A stretch of DNA of 14,988 nt from Bacillota bacterium. Its GTDB lineage: Bacteria; Bacillota; Clostridia; Lachnospirales; Lachnospiraceae. The position numbers and the translations under genes are program-made. The notes under the pieces are model-generated. The model ran no database searches. It was not told where the DNA came from and was given only the letters and a program-made list of their open reading frames with translations. The stretch covers positions 1 to 14,988 of the forward strand of contig JAEZJW010000151.1 of the NCBI GenBank assembly GCA_023415595.1, written 5' to 3'. Of this stretch, positions 1 through 6,391 are shown one piece after another; positions within the stretch are counted from its first letter, which is position 1; the number at the start of each line of letters is the position of its first letter.

Positions 1-20
1 AAGATTGTGAGGTAAAACGA

Positions 21-758
21 ATGCCTCTGATCGGCGATATGGCACCTGCCTTTCACGCAAAAACCACCCAGGGAGAAATCGATTTTCCGAAGGATTTCAG
101 CGGAAAATGGGTTATTTTCTTTTCCCACCCCGGTGATTTTACGCCGGTATGTACGACGGAATTTATGACCTTTGCATCGATGATGATGGAATTAAAGGAT
201 TTGAATACCGAACTGCTTGGTTTGTCGATCGATACTATCTATGCGCATATTGCATGGCTGAGAAAAATTCAGGAGCTGGCATGGAAAGACATAAAACATG
301 TGGAGGTAACCTTCCCTTTGATAGAGGATATCAAGATGGAGATTGCGGGCAAGTATGGTATGATCCATCCGAATATGTCAAATACGCAGACAGTAAGGGC
401 AGTCTTTATCATTGATCCGGAGGGGAAGATCAGGGCTATTCTTTATTATCCGGCTTCCACAGGCCGTAATATGGAGGAGCTGAAACGTATGATTATAGCT
501 TTACAGAAAGCAGATTGTGAGGGGATAGCTACCCCGGCGAATTGGATGCCCTGCGATGATGTGATCTTACCGCCTCCGGGCTCCTGCGGCGCTGCCAGGG
601 AGAGACTGGCCAGTGTCGACGGAGACAGATATTGTCTGGACTGGTTCCTATGCTTCCAACAATCCGGCTGTGTACCCTGCAATCAGGATTATCCTCCCCA
701 GATACCGGAATATTACTTGAAATACCAGGGCAGAACCAGAAATTATTATAGAAGGTAA
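21..758 (+). CDS. 1-Cys peroxiredoxin (AhpC/Prx6-like) with abnormal C-terminal tail
   Basis: Thiol peroxidase that reduces hydrogen peroxide and organic peroxides in the cytoplasm. An AhpC/TSA thioredoxin fold covers about residues 3-135 and carries the peroxidatic Cys44 in the motif FTPVCTTE; the 1-cysPrx C-terminal domain covers about 150-214 and ends in the family-typical YCLDWFLCF. The start is supported by a GTGAGGT ribosome binding site about 9 bases upstream. Relatives normally stop just after this motif, at roughly 215-220 residues. Here the frame continues for 31 residues beyond FQQ (214), rich in Tyr, Pro and Arg, with a CVPC pair at 217-220. That tail lies where another frame reads more like protein, so I infer that the native stop was lost by a deletion or frameshift. 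Residue 175 or so is Cys in MPCDD where relatives usually have Gly. Family assignment is secure; the meaning of the tail is not. Confidence 0.93.
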   Translation: MPLIGDMAPAFHAKTTQGEIDFPKDFSGKWVIFFSHPGDFTPVCTTEFMTFASMMMELKDLNTELLGLSIDTIYAHIAWLRKIQELAWKDIKHVEVTFPLIEDIKMEIAGKYGMIHPNMSNTQTVRAVFIIDPEGKIRAILYYPASTGRNMEELKRMIIALQKADCEGIATPANWMPCDDVILPPPGSCGAARERLASVDGDRYCLDWFLCFQQSGCVPCNQDYPPQIPEYYLKYQGRTRNYYRR

Positions 759-849
759 CAAAGCCCTTCAGATTGACAGTCTGTCGGACGGAAGTTATAA
801 TGTCAATTATGTGGGTATTCCCAGCACTATAACGATGGATAAAGGATGA
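655..849 (+). pseudogene. Remnant of the 3' end of an unidentified gene
   Basis: In the frame ending at the TGA 847-849, which is not the peroxiredoxin frame, the translation reads as plausible protein: NNPAVYPAIRIILPRYRNIT, then a TGA at 718-720, then a stretch containing PEIIIEGNKALQIDSLSDG and SYNVNYVGIPSTITMDKG. There is no start codon with a ribosome binding site, and the frame is broken by the internal stop. The 'VYPAIRI' piece resembles the ends of some clostridial surface-protein domains such as DUF6273, but this is only an impression. I read it as the decayed tail of a gene fused to the 3' end of the peroxiredoxin. It could also be chance open sequence. Confidence 0.4.
773..801 (+). 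promoter_or_regulatory. Consensus SigA promoter for the EamA transporter
   Basis: TTGACA at 773-778 and TATAAT at 796-801 are separated by exactly 17 bases, a perfect match to the vegetative promoter consensus. Transcription would begin near 808 and give a leader of about 48 bases before the transporter ATG at 856. It lies inside the presumed gene remnant. Confidence 0.8.
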
Positions 850-855
850 AGGTAC

Positions 856-1746
856 ATGGATCAGAGAAATAAACACAGAATAGCTTCAAAAATTGCTTTA
901 TTCGGAGCTTCCCTCATCTGGGGGAGCTCCTTCCTCATAATGAAAAACTCGGTAGATAATATACAACCCCATTTTCTTCTGGGAATTCGATTTACGATAG
1001 GCTGTCTATTGCTATGTCTGATATTCCACCGAAGACTGAAGGAGCTGAACCGGGCATATTTTATCAGGGGTGGGGTGCTTGGGTGTTTTCTGTTCCTGGC
1101 TTATAGCCTGCAGACCATAGGACTCACAGGCACGACACCGGGAAAGAATGCTTTCCTTACAGCGATCTACTGTGTCATTGTTCCCTTTTTATATTGGGCT
1201 GTGGATCGTAAGAAGCCTAATGGGTATCATCTGTCAGCAGCCTTTATCACTATTCTGGGCATCGGCCTGGTATCCTTAAACAGCAGTCTGACAATCCAGT
1301 ACGGGGATGCCTTCACTATGGCGGGTGGGTTCTTCTATGCGGCTCACATGGTTGCTGTTGCTAAGTTCGGCAAGGACCGGGATCCGGTTCTGATTACCAT
1401 CCTGCAGTTCGGCTATGCTGCCATATTCTCCTGGATAATTGCAATCCTTACGGAAGATATGGGGATTCCCATGAACACAGGAGTAATCACCGGTGTACTG
1501 TATCTGTCCGTATTTGCTACCGCTGTTGCACTTCTTCTGCAGAATGTAGGGCAGAAGTATACGAATCCGGCACCGGCAGCCGTCATCTTAAGCCTGGAGT
1601 CCGTGTTCGGAGTGCTTTTTTCTGTAATCTTTTATAAGGAAGAGATTAATTTAAGACTACTATTGGGATTTCTGCTGATCTTCCTTGCAGTAATCATTTC
1701 CGAGACGAAGCTGAGCTTCTTAAGAAAAGGGAATAAGAGATCATAA
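856..1746 (+). CDS. EamA/DMT-family membrane transporter
   Basis: Ten-helix permease of the drug/metabolite transporter superfamily, in the cytoplasmic membrane and probably an exporter of a small metabolite; the substrate cannot be read from the sequence. Two tandem EamA halves are visible. The first (about 12-140) opens with the typical ALIWGSSFLIMK helix and includes the LTGTTPGKNAFLTA segment. The second (about 150-285) ends with the typical PAAVILSLESVFGVLFSVIFYKEE region and a final hydrophobic helix before a basic tail. The length of 296 residues is normal for the family. The ATG at 856 follows AAGGATGAAGG, a good ribosome binding site. It has its own consensus promoter and a terminator directly behind it, so it is probably a single-gene unit. 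Confidence 0.92.
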   Translation: MDQRNKHRIASKIALFGASLIWGSSFLIMKNSVDNIQPHFLLGIRFTIGCLLLCLIFHRRLKELNRAYFIRGGVLGCFLFLAYSLQTIGLTGTTPGKNAFLTAIYCVIVPFLYWAVDRKKPNGYHLSAAFITILGIGLVSLNSSLTIQYGDAFTMAGGFFYAAHMVAVAKFGKDRDPVLITILQFGYAAIFSWIIAILTEDMGIPMNTGVITGVLYLSVFATAVALLLQNVGQKYTNPAPAAVILSLESVFGVLFSVIFYKEEINLRLLLGFLLIFLAVIISETKLSFLRKGNKRS

Positions 1747-1757
1747 GGAATATAATT

Positions 1758-1794
1758 GGCGCCCTCAATAAACTATATTGAATGGGCGCCTTTT
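1758..1794 (+). terminator. Rho-independent terminator between convergent genes
   Basis: GGCGCCC TCAATA (1758-1770) pairs with TATTGA and GGGCGCC (1776-1790), with a small AT bulge, and is followed by TTTT. It ends the transporter transcript. The minus-strand phosphatase gene stops 5 bases further on, so the same hairpin may serve both directions, although the T-run on the minus strand is poor. Confidence 0.8.
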
Positions 1795-1798
1795 CACT

Positions 1799-2614
1799 TT
1801 ATAGCAGGTATTCCTCGATAATTTCGGTAACTCCGTCTTCCTTACAGGTGCGTTTTGTGATAAGGTCTGCATATCCTTTTACAGTCTCCAGTGCATTCTT
1901 CATCGCGATACCGAGTCCGGCCATCTTTAGCATGGAAATATCATTCTCACCGTCACCGGCAGCAATGGCCTTCGACAAGGGAAGCTTAAGAAGGCCGCAT
2001 ACATATTCCATACCGAGACCCTTGCTGGCATGGATGGAGGTAAATTCCAGGGTATAGATGCTTGAGAATTCCGCATTCAGAACCCCAATTGTCCGGGCCT
2101 CCACTTCCCGTCGGAAGGCTTCCAGCTTATCACGGTCCTTACTGAGGAGGAAGAATTTTAAAGGGATTTCCTTAAGTCCAAGATTCTGGTCCTCCATATC
2201 GACCAGATAACAGTCACAGCCCTCCTTCTGATACCATTCAAATTGGAAATCACGATAATTAAAATAAACGAAATTCTCAGTATAGACATGACTGGTGATT
2301 TCGAATTCATAGGCTTTCTCGAATAAATAACCGGTCAGATCCAGAGGAATCGGAACTGTATGTAAAGTTCTTCCGTTTTTGTTTTCGATGATATGAGCTC
2401 CATTTAATGCGACAGTGTAGGATTCTTCCGGCTCATCCAGCTTCAATTCCTTCACCGTTCTTAATATCATGTCCTTATTCCTGCCCGATGCGATGGATAT
2501 TTTTTTACCCGTTCTTATCGCTCTTAAAATAGTTTCTTTATTCCGATCGGATATCTGATAGGGCTCCTGCTTCAGAGTACCGTCCACATCCAGAAATAGT
2601 AAATCGTAAGTCAT
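1799..2614 (-). CDS. Cof-type HAD-IIB family phosphatase
   Basis: Cytoplasmic haloacid-dehalogenase superfamily hydrolase; relatives dephosphorylate sugar phosphates, nucleotides or cofactors such as FMN, and the substrate here is unknown. HAD motif I is FLDVDGTL, with nucleophile Asp9 and acid/base Asp11. Motif II is near SIASGR, and motif IV is GDGENDISML with magnesium-binding Asp221 and Asp225. The stretch between about residues 85 and 185 is the C2B cap. At 271 residues it has the usual Cof length. The ATG is preceded by AAAGGA on the minus strand. It converges on the EamA gene and diverges from the P-type ATPase, so it is transcribed alone. An AT-rich TATAAT-like box lies upstream on the minus strand, but I found no matching -35 box. 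Confidence 0.93.
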   Translation of the reverse strand: MTYDLLFLDVDGTLKQEPYQISDRNKETILRAIRTGKKISIASGRNKDMILRTVKELKLDEPEESYTVALNGAHIIENKNGRTLHTVPIPLDLTGYLFEKAYEFEITSHVYTENFVYFNYRDFQFEWYQKEGCDCYLVDMEDQNLGLKEIPLKFFLLSKDRDKLEAFRREVEARTIGVLNAEFSSIYTLEFTSIHASKGLGMEYVCGLLKLPLSKAIAAGDGENDISMLKMAGLGIAMKNALETVKGYADLITKRTCKEDGVTEIIEEYLL

Positions 2615-2726
2615 GTCAGTTCCTTTCTGTTCAATTTCCTTGGTTCATCATCATTTCCTGCTGCTCACAATGGATATTATTATATACGATAAGTCTAAGG
2701 ATTCCTATAGGGAATTCAAAAATTCA

Positions 2727-2990
2727 TTAATGCCCAATTTGTATGATTTCTAGTTCCGGTCTGTCACCGATAGCAATCAGCTACATAAAATGAAGCATAG
2801 AAATCACTTTGCACTGCGTAGGCAGATTTTTGCCGGTCCACAGTACAATCTGATCAGGCGGCGGACAGTATAGATTATATTAAGTTGCATCAATACGGAT
2901 CACCGTGCAGCCGGGCTGGGCTACAGCAGCGGGTAAACATAACGGGCCTGCGGGACAGTTGTATTTTAACAATACATGTGTTCCGCAGGC
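2727..2990 (-). pseudogene. Decayed minus-strand gene, two in-frame stops
   Basis: This is most of the 463-bp gap between the phosphatase and the P-type ATPase. Reading the minus strand in the frame that ends at the TAA 2729-2727 gives protein-like text: LCLPAAVAQPGCTVIRIDAT, a TAA (2882-2880), YNLYCPPPDQIVLWTGKN, LPTQCKVISMLHFM, a TAG (2783-2781), then LIAIGDRPELEIIQIGH and the final TAA. Each internal stop is one base from a sense codon (CAA or GAG). There is no evident start codon, though the frame stays open leftward to about 3041. I do not recognise the family; the Cys/Pro-rich composition suggests a small protein of under 100 residues. The strong hairpin at 2945-2991 overlaps its 5' part, so that portion is least certain. 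Confidence 0.5.
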
Positions 2991-2998
2991 CTTTTTTT
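2945..2998 (+). terminator. Strong orphan Rho-independent terminator
   Basis: GGCCTGCGGGACA (2945-2957) pairs with TGTTCCGCAGGCC (2979-2991) over 13 bp with one G-T wobble. There is a further GTATT/AATAC stem inside the loop, and seven T residues follow (2992-2998). It is oriented for plus-strand transcripts, yet no intact plus-strand gene precedes it. It may insulate the ATPase gene, or end a short unannotated RNA. Confidence 0.8.
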
Positions 2999-3025
2999 GC
3001 CAATTATTCTTAGGTAATGTACTAA
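2997..3025 (+). promoter_or_regulatory. Possible SigA promoter of the P-type ATPase
   Basis: TTGCCA (2997-3002), 17 bases, TACTAA (3020-3025): a moderate match placed between the terminator and the ribosome binding site of the ATPase gene. No better candidate is visible in that interval. Confidence 0.4.
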
Positions 3026-3077
3026 GAAGGGAACATCGGACTTAATGCCTTGACTGCAGATTAAGGAGGTATCATTA

Positions 3078-5603
3078 TTGGAACGTCTGACGGGTTTAAC
3101 TGCGAAGCAGGTAAAAGAATTACAGGAGATACATGGCCTAAATGTTATTATTTCTAATAAAAAAGGGAAGCTGAAAGGGAAATTGCTTCATATTATCGCT
3201 GAGCCGATTTATGTTCTTTTGGTTTGTGCGGCCGTTATCTATTTCTTTCTTGGGGAGATGACGGATGGTATTATTATGATTTTTTTTGTTCTATTCGTGA
3301 TAGGAATTGATCTTCTGCAGGAGGTAAGAACAGGAAATGCCCTAAAGAAGCTGAGGGAATTATCTGAGCCTAAGGTAAAAGTTATCCGTGATGGCAGGGA
3401 GACCTATATCCAAAGCGAAGAACTGGTACCGGGAGATGTTCTTCTGGTTTCTGAAGGGATCAGAATTCCGGCAGATGGCAGGTTAATATACGCCAACGGC
3501 TTATGTGTGGATGAAAGTATATTGACAGGAGAAGCAGAGGGAGTATGGAAACAGAAGGGTAAGGACAATTGTTATGCAGGGACCATGGTAGTTCTCGGCA
3601 ATGGTACGATTCAAGTGGAGCAAATCGGGAATGCTACAAAATACGGGCAGATTGCCGATCATCTGGAACAGATCAGGCCCGAACAAAGCCCACTGCAGAA
3701 ACAGATGAATCAACTGGCAGGCCAATTCACCAATCTTGCGGCTGTTCTCTTCCTTATGGTAGGGCTCGCAACCTACTATAATATGAAGGGGGTTCCCTTC
3801 GGGCCGCGCCTGATCGAGAGCTTTCTGGCTGGAGTAGTACTGGCCTTATCAATGGTTCCCGGAGAATTTCCGGTCATTCTGTCCGTCTATCTCTCCATGG
3901 GTGCCTTAAGGTTAGCAAGGATGAAGGCTCTGGTCCGCAGACTGTCGGCAGTGGAAACACTCGGAGATGTATCGGTATTATGCATCGATAAGACGGGTAC
4001 TGTAACGAAGATCCAGATGGAAGTGAAGGAATTCAGTCATCTGGAATACGAAGAAAACGGACTTTGCAGGGCAGTTGCTCTTGCCTGCAAGGAGGATACC
4101 TATGATCCGATGGAGATTGCAATGCTGAAATATTGCGGTATACGTTGTGTCAAGGGAAAACTCGAATCGGATTGCCTGAAGGCCTGTATCCTGACTACTG
4201 ACAGGGTAAGATTTCTGAGGGAATATCCCTTCACCAATGAACTTAAGGCAATGGGCCAGGTCTGGAGCTTAGGTAATGACACGATCATTGCGGTAAAAGG
4301 TTCGATAGAGACAGTGGTTCCTCTCTGTGTACTCTGTGAGGAACAGGAGAAGAAGGTGATGAAGAAATGTGAGGATTTATCGGGGGAAGGGCTTCGTGTG
4401 ATAGCGGTTGCAGAGCAGGTGCTGCCGGGATCAGAGCCCATACCGGAACAGCTGATGGATTGCCGGCTGATATTAAAGGGTCTGATCGGACTTTATGATC
4501 CTCCGAGGGACAATATTATTCCTCAGATCAAGGCATGCAACCGGGCAGGAATCCGCATTATCATGATTACTGGGGATTACCCAAAGACCGCAAGTACGAT
4601 AGCAAAACAAGTAGGGATTAAGAACAGCGAAAAGATTCTTACCGGGGATGATATCTCTAAGCTTATGGAGGATGAGTTAAAGGAAGAAGTAAAGCACTGC
4701 AATATCTTTGCCAGGGTAATGCCGGTCCATAAAATGAGAATCGTGAAAGCTCTGAAGGAAAATGGAGAAGAAACAGCCATGACCGGTGATGGGGTGAATG
4801 ATTCGCCAGCTCTTAAAATGGCGGATATCGGTGTAGCGATGGGAAAGCAGGGCTCTGAGGTATCCAAGGAGGCGGCGGATCTGGTGTTATTGGATGATAA
4901 CCTGCAGACCATACTCGATTCGGTGGGGGATGGCAGGCGGATCCGAAGAAATATTAAGAAGGCCATCGGCTATATTCTGGCAATCCATCTGCCGATTGCA
5001 TTGATTTCACTGGTTGCGCCGCTGATGGGAATACCGAAGGATGATCTTATGCTGATGCCGCTTCATATCATACTTCTGGAACTGATTATGGATCCGGTCT
5101 GCTCCGTTGCACTGGAGAGACAGCCGGCCGAGGAGGATGTAATGCTTCAGCCTCCGGGGAAGGTGGGGGATAAGCTGATGCCTCGCGGTCTTTTGATTAA
5201 AAGCCTGCTGCAAGGGCTGGTCATTTTCCTTGGAAGCTTTTCGTCCTATCTGATTACCTATCACTTAGGATGGTCTGCAGGGGAGGCAAGAAGCTTTGGC
5301 TACAGTATTCTGATACTGTCGAATATCTTCCTAGTGGTAGTTAATTGTTCCGAGAAGGAATCCTTTGTTCGGACGATAAGAAAGCTTCGGAGAGAACGCG
5401 GAATATGGTTGTTAGGGCTTATGATCCTGCTGGGACTTTATATATTGCTCTATACTCCTGTTTCAGCATATCTTGGCTTCCTGCCGCTTCCTCCATCCAT
5501 CCTGCTATTAGCAGTATTATTATCAGCTGCTTCGACTCTATGGTATGAGGCTGTCAAAGCAGTGAAAGGGCATTTTTATAAGAAACGGAAGGCGTTGGAA
5601 TAA
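3078..5603 (+). CDS. P2-type cation-transporting ATPase
   Basis: Membrane pump that couples ATP hydrolysis to cation transport. All catalytic signatures are present: actuator-domain TGEA (150-153), phosphorylation motif CIDKTGTVT with acceptor Asp304, the GDYPKTA region (near 500), and hinge MTGDGVNDSPAL (Asp571, Asp575). Membrane helices flank these: two before residue 90, two near 215-275, and about six after 635. It lacks the N-terminal CXXC domain and CPC motif of heavy-metal pumps, which places it among the P2 (calcium/manganese-like) pumps. The helix-4 ion-site motif reads VPGEFP (260-265), where calcium pumps have PEGLP and close bacterial relatives PEEFP; helix 6 has LELIMDPVCS. Ion choice is therefore open. 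The start is TTG, set by a perfect AAGGAGGT 7 bases upstream. The length of 841 residues is normal for the subgroup. Confidence 0.93.
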   Translation: MERLTGLTAKQVKELQEIHGLNVIISNKKGKLKGKLLHIIAEPIYVLLVCAAVIYFFLGEMTDGIIMIFFVLFVIGIDLLQEVRTGNALKKLRELSEPKVKVIRDGRETYIQSEELVPGDVLLVSEGIRIPADGRLIYANGLCVDESILTGEAEGVWKQKGKDNCYAGTMVVLGNGTIQVEQIGNATKYGQIADHLEQIRPEQSPLQKQMNQLAGQFTNLAAVLFLMVGLATYYNMKGVPFGPRLIESFLAGVVLALSMVPGEFPVILSVYLSMGALRLARMKALVRRLSAVETLGDVSVLCIDKTGTVTKIQMEVKEFSHLEYEENGLCRAVALACKEDTYDPMEIAMLKYCGIRCVKGKLESDCLKACILTTDRVRFLREYPFTNELKAMGQVWSLGNDTIIAVKGSIETVVPLCVLCEEQEKKVMKKCEDLSGEGLRVIAVAEQVLPGSEPIPEQLMDCRLILKGLIGLYDPPRDNIIPQIKACNRAGIRIIMITGDYPKTASTIAKQVGIKNSEKILTGDDISKLMEDELKEEVKHCNIFARVMPVHKMRIVKALKENGEETAMTGDGVNDSPALKMADIGVAMGKQGSEVSKEAADLVLLDDNLQTILDSVGDGRRIRRNIKKAIGYILAIHLPIALISLVAPLMGIPKDDLMLMPLHIILLELIMDPVCSVALERQPAEEDVMLQPPGKVGDKLMPRGLLIKSLLQGLVIFLGSFSSYLITYHLGWSAGEARSFGYSILILSNIFLVVVNCSEKESFVRTIRKLRRERGIWLLGLMILLGLYILLYTPVSAYLGFLPLPPSILLLAVLLSAASTLWYEAVKAVKGHFYKKRKALE

Positions 5604-5607
5604 ATGA

Positions 5608-5636
5608 TTGAATTCCTATTCCTACTATGTTATTAT
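5608..5636 (+). promoter_or_regulatory. Probable SigA promoter of the Rrf2 regulator
   Basis: TTGAAT (5608-5613), 17 bases, TATTAT (5631-5636), in the AT-rich gap between the ATPase stop and the regulator start. The leader would be about 70 bases, ending in the ribosome binding site TAGGAGG. Confidence 0.6.
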
Positions 5637-5710
5637 TATAACAAGCATTTCTTCAGGATATTTTAACTTTATGGCATAGATATTATTTTATTTTTACTAG
5701 GAGGCTAAAC

Positions 5711-6148
5711 ATGAAGATTTCTACGAAAGGAAGATATGCCCTGCGCCTGATGCTTGATCTCGCACTGAATAATACCGGTGAATATATTACGATTAAGAGC
5801 ATTGCCGGAAGGCAGGAGATATCAGAAAAGTATCTGGAGCAGATCATATCTGTTCTAAATAAAGCCGGCTATGTCAAAAGCATCCGAGGAGCTCAGGGTG
5901 GTTATAAGCTTGCCAAGGAACCCTCGGAATATACGGTAGGAATGATTTTACGGCTGACAGAGGGAAGTATAGCCCCTGTTGACTGCCTGGATGATGATTC
6001 TGACGAATGTCCCCGCGGAGTAAACTGCGTAACAAGAGAGGTATGGATTGAGCTATACGATGCCATCCGAGGTGTGGTTGATCGAATCACCTTGCAGGAT
6101 CTGGTTGACCGACATAAGAACATGATGCCCTTCGATTATATGATATAG
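5711..6148 (+). CDS. Rrf2-family transcriptional regulator with candidate Fe-S cysteines
   Basis: DNA-binding repressor or activator of the Rrf2 family (IscR, CymR, NsrR). The opening MKISTKGRYALRLMLDLA and a winged helix-turn-helix (about 27-70, ending in the wing motif RGAQGGYKLA) are diagnostic. Cys92, Cys100 and Cys106 lie where IscR and NsrR ligate an iron-sulfur cluster; the spacing is C-X7-C-X5-C, against C-X5-C-X5-C in E. coli IscR. CymR, the usual Firmicute cysteine repressor, is a relative without this cluster motif. The gene sits directly upstream of cysK in the same orientation with separate promoters, so control of cysteine or Fe-S supply is the likely job. The length of 145 residues is typical. 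The ATG follows AGGAGG. Family is secure; the effector is inferred. Confidence 0.92.
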   Translation: MKISTKGRYALRLMLDLALNNTGEYITIKSIAGRQEISEKYLEQIISVLNKAGYVKSIRGAQGGYKLAKEPSEYTVGMILRLTEGSIAPVDCLDDDSDECPRGVNCVTREVWIELYDAIRGVVDRITLQDLVDRHKNMMPFDYMI

Positions 6149-6163
6149 GCGCAAGCCAGAGAT

Positions 6164-6186
6164 CATGAACACGCTTTTTGTTCATG
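6164..6186. terminator. Short hairpin behind the Rrf2 gene, weak terminator candidate
   Basis: CATGAACA (6164-6171) and TGTTCATG (6179-6186) form an 8-bp stem 15 bases after the regulator stop. There is no T-run after it on the plus strand, so a normal intrinsic terminator is doubtful. It could instead be an mRNA end stabiliser or a protein site. Confidence 0.35.
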
Positions 6187-6233
6187 GTATGATTTAGAAA
6201 AAAAGATATAGAAAAAAATACCAGTATTTTTTA

Positions 6234-6265
6234 AAACCCACTTGACAAAATGTTATAGTGGGTTT
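6234..6265. promoter_or_regulatory. Inverted-repeat operator overlapping the cysK promoter
   Basis: AAACCCACT (6234-6242) and AGTGGGTTT (6257-6265) form a perfect 9-bp inverted repeat with a 14-bp gap. It starts just upstream of the -35 box and ends on the first base of the -10 box, so a bound dimer would block RNA polymerase. The neighbouring Rrf2 protein is the obvious candidate binder; that pairing is inference. Confidence 0.6.
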
Positions 6266-6270
6266 ATTAT
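6242..6270 (+). promoter_or_regulatory. SigA promoter of cysK
   Basis: TTGACA (6242-6247), 17 bases, TATTAT (6265-6270). A-rich tracts at about 6199-6233 resemble an UP element. Transcription would start near 6277, leaving a leader of about 115 bases that contains further small repeats (CATACT-AATGC-AGTATG at 6287-6303 and AGTAT-GA-ATACT at 6298-6309). Confidence 0.8.
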
Positions 6271-6391
6271 ATAGCTATAATAAATACATACTAATGCAGT
6301 ATGAATACTATGATATGTGTAAACAGCAACTGAAAATCTAATTGAAAGTAAGAATTTTGAAGTCACCGGAGTGTGCAGAAAGGAATTCATT

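Noticed and set aside
1782..2057. Plus-strand open frame opposite the HAD phosphatase
   Set aside because: Shadow of a well-supported minus-strand gene; composition is not that of a known family.
3078..5603. Heavy-metal (P1B) ATPase
   Set aside because: No N-terminal CXXC domain and no CPC/SPC motif in the membrane helix; the layout is P2-type.
6371..6391. Upstream GTG start for cysK
   Set aside because: It would put the ribosome binding site inside the coding region; the ATG at 6392 gives the canonical N-terminus.
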